Below are positions 7,639-9,214 of a DNA stretch of 9,214 nt, one piece after another. The notes under the pieces were generated by a model. The model worked only from the letters and a program-made list of their open reading frames with translations, ran no database searches and was not told where the DNA came from. Within the stretch, counting starts at the first letter, position 1. Every line of letters begins with the position of its first letter. The stretch spans positions 1 to 9,214 of the forward strand of contig JAATES010000296.1 of assembly GCA_015655615.1 (NCBI GenBank), given 5' to 3'. The stretch comes from Actinomycetales bacterium. GTDB taxonomy: Bacteria; Actinomycetota; Actinomycetes; Actinomycetales; Cellulomonadaceae. Both the position numbers and the translations under genes were made by a program.

Positions 7639-8291
7639 CAGGAATCCCGCCTGGGGACCGACAGCAGTGTTCCGGGGCGCAACGCCAACGGATCGCCCAG
7701 TCCGTTGACGGTGGCCAGCGCACGCCATTGCGTGGAGTCTCCGTAGTACCGCGCGGCGATGCGGTCCAATGTCTCTCCCGGCTGGACCCGGTGCACCCGT
7801 GCCGGACGGGGCGTTCCCGAGGTGGGGTTCTGGGGACCGAAGGCATCGGAGGCCTCGAACTGCAGCAGGCTCAGGTTGACCATCGCGCGCAGCGGGACCC
7901 CGGAGGCAGAGAAATACGTGAAGGTCAGCTCGAGCTGCGTGATCACTGCTTTGAACGAGTGCAGATCCCCCCAGTGGAAGGTGACATAGGGCGGGCGGCC
8001 CTGCAGCTCACCGTCCGAGGTCTTGACTACCTCGACGGAGATGTCCATCAGCTCCAGCAGTTTGCCGGTATGGCGGGTCACCGGGGTTCCGTCGCTCGTC
8101 GTGTCGAAGAAGAGGTCGAGTGCCATGGTTCCATTCGAGGACCCCTGGAAGGTCAGCGAGGTGATGCCCTTGCCGGCGCCCTTGGCCGAGTCCCAGTCAT
8201 TGGCGCGAGACACCCGGAGTTGCGCCGGATTGAACAGGCACGGGATGCGCACGCCCCCTTCGATCTCAAGGAACGCCTTCTCAGTGGCCAT
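7638..8291 (-). CDS. LysM-containing tube/baseplate adaptor protein (CIS tube protein family, Afp7-like)
   Basis: A 217-residue protein with two parts. Residues 1-150 match the contractile-injection-system 'tube protein' adaptor pattern: a beta start (AFLEIEGGVRIPCLFNP, 6-22), then LRVSRANDW (25-33), and LTFQGSSNGTMALDLFFDT (46-64). After a Pro/Gly linker (about 152-165) comes a single LysM domain at about 166-214, VHRVQPGETLDRIAARYYGD and so on, with the usual 'N-L-x-P-G' ending here as LALRPGTLLSVP. In Afp/PVC and T4 (gp53-like) this protein clamps the inner-tube end to the spike and baseplate; the LysM fold is used for protein contacts inside the baseplate, not for peptidoglycan binding in the cell wall. 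The ATG at 8291 overlaps the previous stop as TGATG and is preceded by CGGGAG. The next gene downstream is the spike, the normal order. Confidence 0.92.
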   Translation of the reverse strand: MATEKAFLEIEGGVRIPCLFNPAQLRVSRANDWDSAKGAGKGITSLTFQGSSNGTMALDLFFDTTSDGTPVTRHTGKLLELMDISVEVVKTSDGELQGRPPYVTFHWGDLHSFKAVITQLELTFTYFSASGVPLRAMVNLSLLQFEASDAFGPQNPTSGTPRPARVHRVQPGETLDRIAARYYGDSTQWRALATVNGLGDPLALRPGTLLSVPRRDS

Positions 8292-9214
8292 CAGAACACT
8301 CCCGGCTCATAGCGCCAGGATCGGCGCTCTTGTTCGGCGACGACTCGTTCGTCGACGATCCGGCGGACCCGCGACTCGAGGTCCGCATCCCAGCGCGCGT
8401 TGAGTGTGCCCTCGACCCGGGCCACGACACTGGCGATCAGCGCCTCCGAGCCGGAGGGGGCGGCGCTTCCGGAGTCCGTGACGGGGGCGCCCTGGACCGG
8501 GGGTGCCCCGGCACCGGCCGAAGGCAGCTCACCCAGAGGCTGACCCGTACTGCGATGCATGCTGACTCCTTCGGTGCGACGTCTCGGGGCCGTGCGTTCC
8601 CATCGCCGCACGATGGGCGCTGACACCCCGTCAGCCACCGGGGCCGCGCCCGCCACCCGGGCGGCAGGTGAGCCTCCGGGCGGAGACCCGTCTGCGCGCA
8701 GCCGGGCGCTGACGGGGGTCGGCTGCTCCAGATCCCGGCGCACCACGGTCCGCGGAGGCAACAGACTCCAGGTGGCCGGGATCACCGCGCTGTCACGCAT
8801 AACGGCGTCAGGGATGGCGCGGTTCAACCCGGCAACGTTCCTCGGGGCTGAGGTCGACACGGCGCCCGGTGCCACGGCGGGCGGTGTCGCCCACGAGTCG
8901 GACTTCGCGCCCGGACTGCTCGCCCTCGGCAGCTTGACCGGGGCACCCCAGGACACTGGGGCTCTTCCGGGCACCGGAGATCCCCAGGCCGAGTGCGGGA
9001 CCGGCGGGGCCTCAGCCGACAGACCCGCCGGACTCACACCGGCCGCGCTCGTCCGGGTCGCTGCCTGCCTCATCCGGGCCACCGGGTCCACCGCCCAGTC
9101 CAACCGGCGTACCGGGGCCAGGTCCGGGTGCAGCTGCCCGGGCACCGGTGGCGGGAGCGGCCGCCCTGACGTCGGGGATTCGAGGCGAGCCGAACCGCGA
9201 GGGGCATCGCCAGC
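8291..9214 (-). CDS. Disordered Pro/Ala/Ser-rich protein with conserved-looking C-terminal helix (5' partial)
   Basis: The frame is open to the window edge, so at least 307 residues are visible and the start lies beyond 9214; a GTG at 9145 is a possible internal start only. Apart from the last 55 residues the sequence is low-complexity, rich in Pro, Ala, Ser, Gly and Val, with scattered Arg and no Cys, consistent with an intrinsically disordered chain. The C-terminal part is different: a predicted amphipathic helix (EALIASVVARVEGTLNARW, then ESRVRRIVDERVVAEQERR) followed by SWRYEPGVF at the end. I do not recognise a named family. In Afp-type clusters this position, just before the LysM gene, holds the small Afp6; this protein is far longer and does not resemble it. 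Its TGA overlaps the LysM start (TGATG), so it is co-expressed with the baseplate genes. A baseplate-associated tether or assembly factor is a guess. Confidence 0.75.
   Translation of the reverse strand, partial: AGDAPRGSARLESPTSGRPLPPPVPGQLHPDLAPVRRLDWAVDPVARMRQAATRTSAAGVSPAGLSAEAPPVPHSAWGSPVPGRAPVSWGAPVKLPRASSPGAKSDSWATPPAVAPGAVSTSAPRNVAGLNRAIPDAVMRDSAVIPATWSLLPPRTVVRRDLEQPTPVSARLRADGSPPGGSPAARVAGAAPVADGVSAPIVRRWERTAPRRRTEGVSMHRSTGQPLGELPSAGAGAPPVQGAPVTDSGSAAPSGSEALIASVVARVEGTLNARWDADLESRVRRIVDERVVAEQERRSWRYEPGVF

Noticed and set aside
7639..7728. 30-residue N-terminal extension of the spike protein
   Set aside because: It overlaps the LysM-coding end of the preceding gene; the TGATG junction and ribosome-binding site support the ATG at 7638.
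7638..8291. LysM protein as a cell-wall hydrolase or peptidoglycan-binding protein
   Set aside because: There is no signal peptide or catalytic domain, and the N-terminal part and gene order match the Afp7-type baseplate adaptor.
2432..9214. Ordinary complete prophage
   Set aside because: No capsid, portal, terminase, integrase, lysis or attachment-site sequence is visible; the order fits a tail-like injection system, although only the part inside the window can be judged.

Overview
The window is high-GC DNA with tightly packed genes, a strong G/C bias at third codon positions, and GTG/TTG as well as ATG starts. This fits an actinobacterium; I cannot name the genus. Nothing in it looks like a mobile element, an RNA gene or a CRISPR array.

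Layout. On the plus strand, positions 1-2364 carry the 3' part of one long gene for a secreted or surface protein built from consecutive immunoglobulin-like / carboxypeptidase-regulatory-like beta-sandwich domains; its start lies left of the window. A gap of 67 bases separates its stop from the stop of a convergent minus-strand operon that fills the rest of the window (2432-9214). In transcription order (right to left) the operon encodes: a disordered Pro/Ala/Ser-rich protein (5' end outside the window), a LysM tube/baseplate adaptor, a VgrG-like central spike, a gp25-like wedge protein, a gp6/J-like baseplate assembly protein, a gpI-like baseplate/tail protein, and a small double zinc-ribbon protein with a single C-terminal membrane segment.

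The order LysM - spike - gp25 - gpJ/gp6 - gpI/gp7 is the baseplate module of contractile injection systems (Afp/PVC and the Streptomyces-type phage-tail-like systems; Afp7-8-9-11-12 in Afp naming). Every junction in the operon is a 1- or 4-base start/stop overlap (TGATG, GTGA or ATGA), so the seven proteins are probably translationally coupled. Sheath, inner tube, tape measure, cap and AAA+ ATPase genes are not present and would be expected beyond position 9214. No tail-fibre gene, PAAR tip gene or recognisable effector is visible.

The least ordinary parts are the zinc-ribbon, tail-anchored protein that closes the operon (a possible membrane docking or control factor for the injection machine), the disordered protein ahead of the LysM gene, the missing PAAR gene, and the large Ig-like protein lying tail-to-tail with the operon.
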